5,742 nt of DNA, from NCBI GenBank assembly GCA_021823045.1, contig JAKAPB010000156.1, forward strand, positions 1 to 5,742, written 5' to 3'. The translations under genes were made by a program, and so were the position numbers. Origin of the DNA: Actinomycetes bacterium (lineage in GTDB: Bacteria > Actinomycetota > Acidimicrobiia > Acidimicrobiales > Acidimicrobiaceae). The notes under the pieces are model-generated. The model searched no databases, had not been told where the DNA came from, and saw only the letters and a program-made list of their open reading frames with translations. Below, piece by piece: positions 5,337 through 5,742 of the stretch (position 1 is its first letter; each line of letters starts with the position of its first letter).

Positions 5337-5742
5337 CTAAAGCTCCGAACTTGCGGACCTTCCCAGAACGATGCGAAGGGCTGTTCTGATCGTCGTTGGC
5401 TCACGCTCTGGGATAGCGTGGGTCATCACGGTTATGGCGATCCTCGCTCGGTGTCGGGCAATGGCGTACATCGCCTCGACTGAGTTGCGTTGCTGACAGG
5501 ACTTTAGAAGAATTCGATGTTCGATCTCTGACTGTGGGTCGACATGAGGCTTGTCTCGAAGCCAGATAGAGCGGTAGAGGCTACTTCTGTCCTGAAGTCG
5601 GTGGAGGTCTTGGAGCAAGAGGACCGGTGATTTAGACGAATGGATATCGTGAAAGCTAGCGTCGGCGGCCATCCAGTCTTCACGTGCGTCATCTTCCGAT
5701 GCGACCTGCATTACGCTGAGCAGCTTCTCCATCTTCGCCAGA
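5337..5742 (-). CDS. GntR-family transcription regulator, C-terminal FCD ligand-binding domain (partial, 5' end outside window)
   Basis: The minus-strand frame is open from the window edge to a stop at 5339-5337. An internal ATG at 5732 is used for numbering only, because codons reading L-A-K precede it without a stop. The roughly 134 visible residues match the all-helical FCD effector domain of the FadR subgroup. D24 and H28 (DASFH), H72 (IEHRIL) and H94 (ARHRAR) correspond to the Asp/His set that binds a metal and a carboxylate ligand in this family, and SSLYR and SVEAM fit the conserved helices. The N-terminal winged-helix DNA-binding domain, and so proof of GntR membership, lies outside the window. 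The gene converges on the transporter operon with 36 nt between stops. It may regulate the transporter or a neighbouring catabolic gene; the ligand is unknown. Confidence 0.8.
   Translation of the reverse strand, partial: LAKMEKLLSVMQVASEDDAREDWMAADASFHDIHSSKSPVLLLQDLHRLQDRSSLYRSIWLRDKPHVDPQSEIEHRILLKSCQQRNSVEAMYAIARHRARIAITVMTHAIPEREPTTIRTALRIVLGRSASSEL

Noticed and set aside
1..5742. Mobile element, CRISPR array, tRNA/rRNA or a new defence-type system
   Set aside because: No transposase or integrase frames, no regularly spaced repeats, no tRNA-like folds, and the window is filled by a recognisable importer operon and a regulator.

Overview
The window is a chromosomal stretch carrying one complete high-affinity ABC importer operon of the branched-chain amino acid (Liv / HAAT) type. 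It lies between the last codons of an unidentified upstream gene and the 3' part of a convergent GntR/FCD-type regulator gene. Base composition is moderately GC-rich by eye. The binding protein is a lipoprotein with a short signal sequence and a long Ser/Thr/Ala/Gly linker after the lipidated Cys. GTG and TTG starts are used freely. Together these suggest an actinobacterium, and the style resembles acidophilic Acidimicrobiia. That assignment is an inference from general features, not a match to a known genome.

Layout: 1-75 is the C-terminal end of an upstream gene (+). 76-265 is the leader region of the operon; it holds a spaced imperfect direct repeat and a strong Shine-Dalgarno sequence, but no convincing sigma-70 promoter. 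266-1516 encodes the substrate-binding lipoprotein. 1517-1580 is a short gap with a perfect 12-bp inverted repeat followed by the ribosome binding site of livH. 1581-2462 is livH (permease 1). 2463-2566 is a gap that contains a possible 32-codon small ORF overlapping the start of livM. 2567-3679 is livM (permease 2). 3676-4521 is livG (ATPase 1) and 4518-5300 is livF (ATPase 2); livM/livG and livG/livF each overlap by 4 nt. 5301-5336 is a short convergent spacer with repeated CTCGA motifs. 5337-5742 (-) is the C-terminal FCD ligand-binding domain of a regulator that runs off the window.

How it works together: the lipoprotein should capture substrate outside the membrane and deliver it to the LivH/LivM channel, and the LivG/LivF pair hydrolyses ATP to drive import. 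The family transports branched-chain amino acids, but close relatives carry urea, short amides and aromatic or other carboxylates, so the substrate cannot be fixed from sequence. The hairpin after the binding-protein gene and the small ORF before livM look like devices that set different protein levels within one transcript. The convergent FCD regulator could control this operon, but nothing in the window proves it.

Overall this is a fairly ordinary transporter operon. The points worth a second look are the intercistronic hairpin with the livH start that it implies, the small overlapping ORF, the repeat in the leader, and unusual tails and motif changes in the membrane and ATPase subunits. 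I saw no sign of a novel defence, mobile or RNA-guided system.
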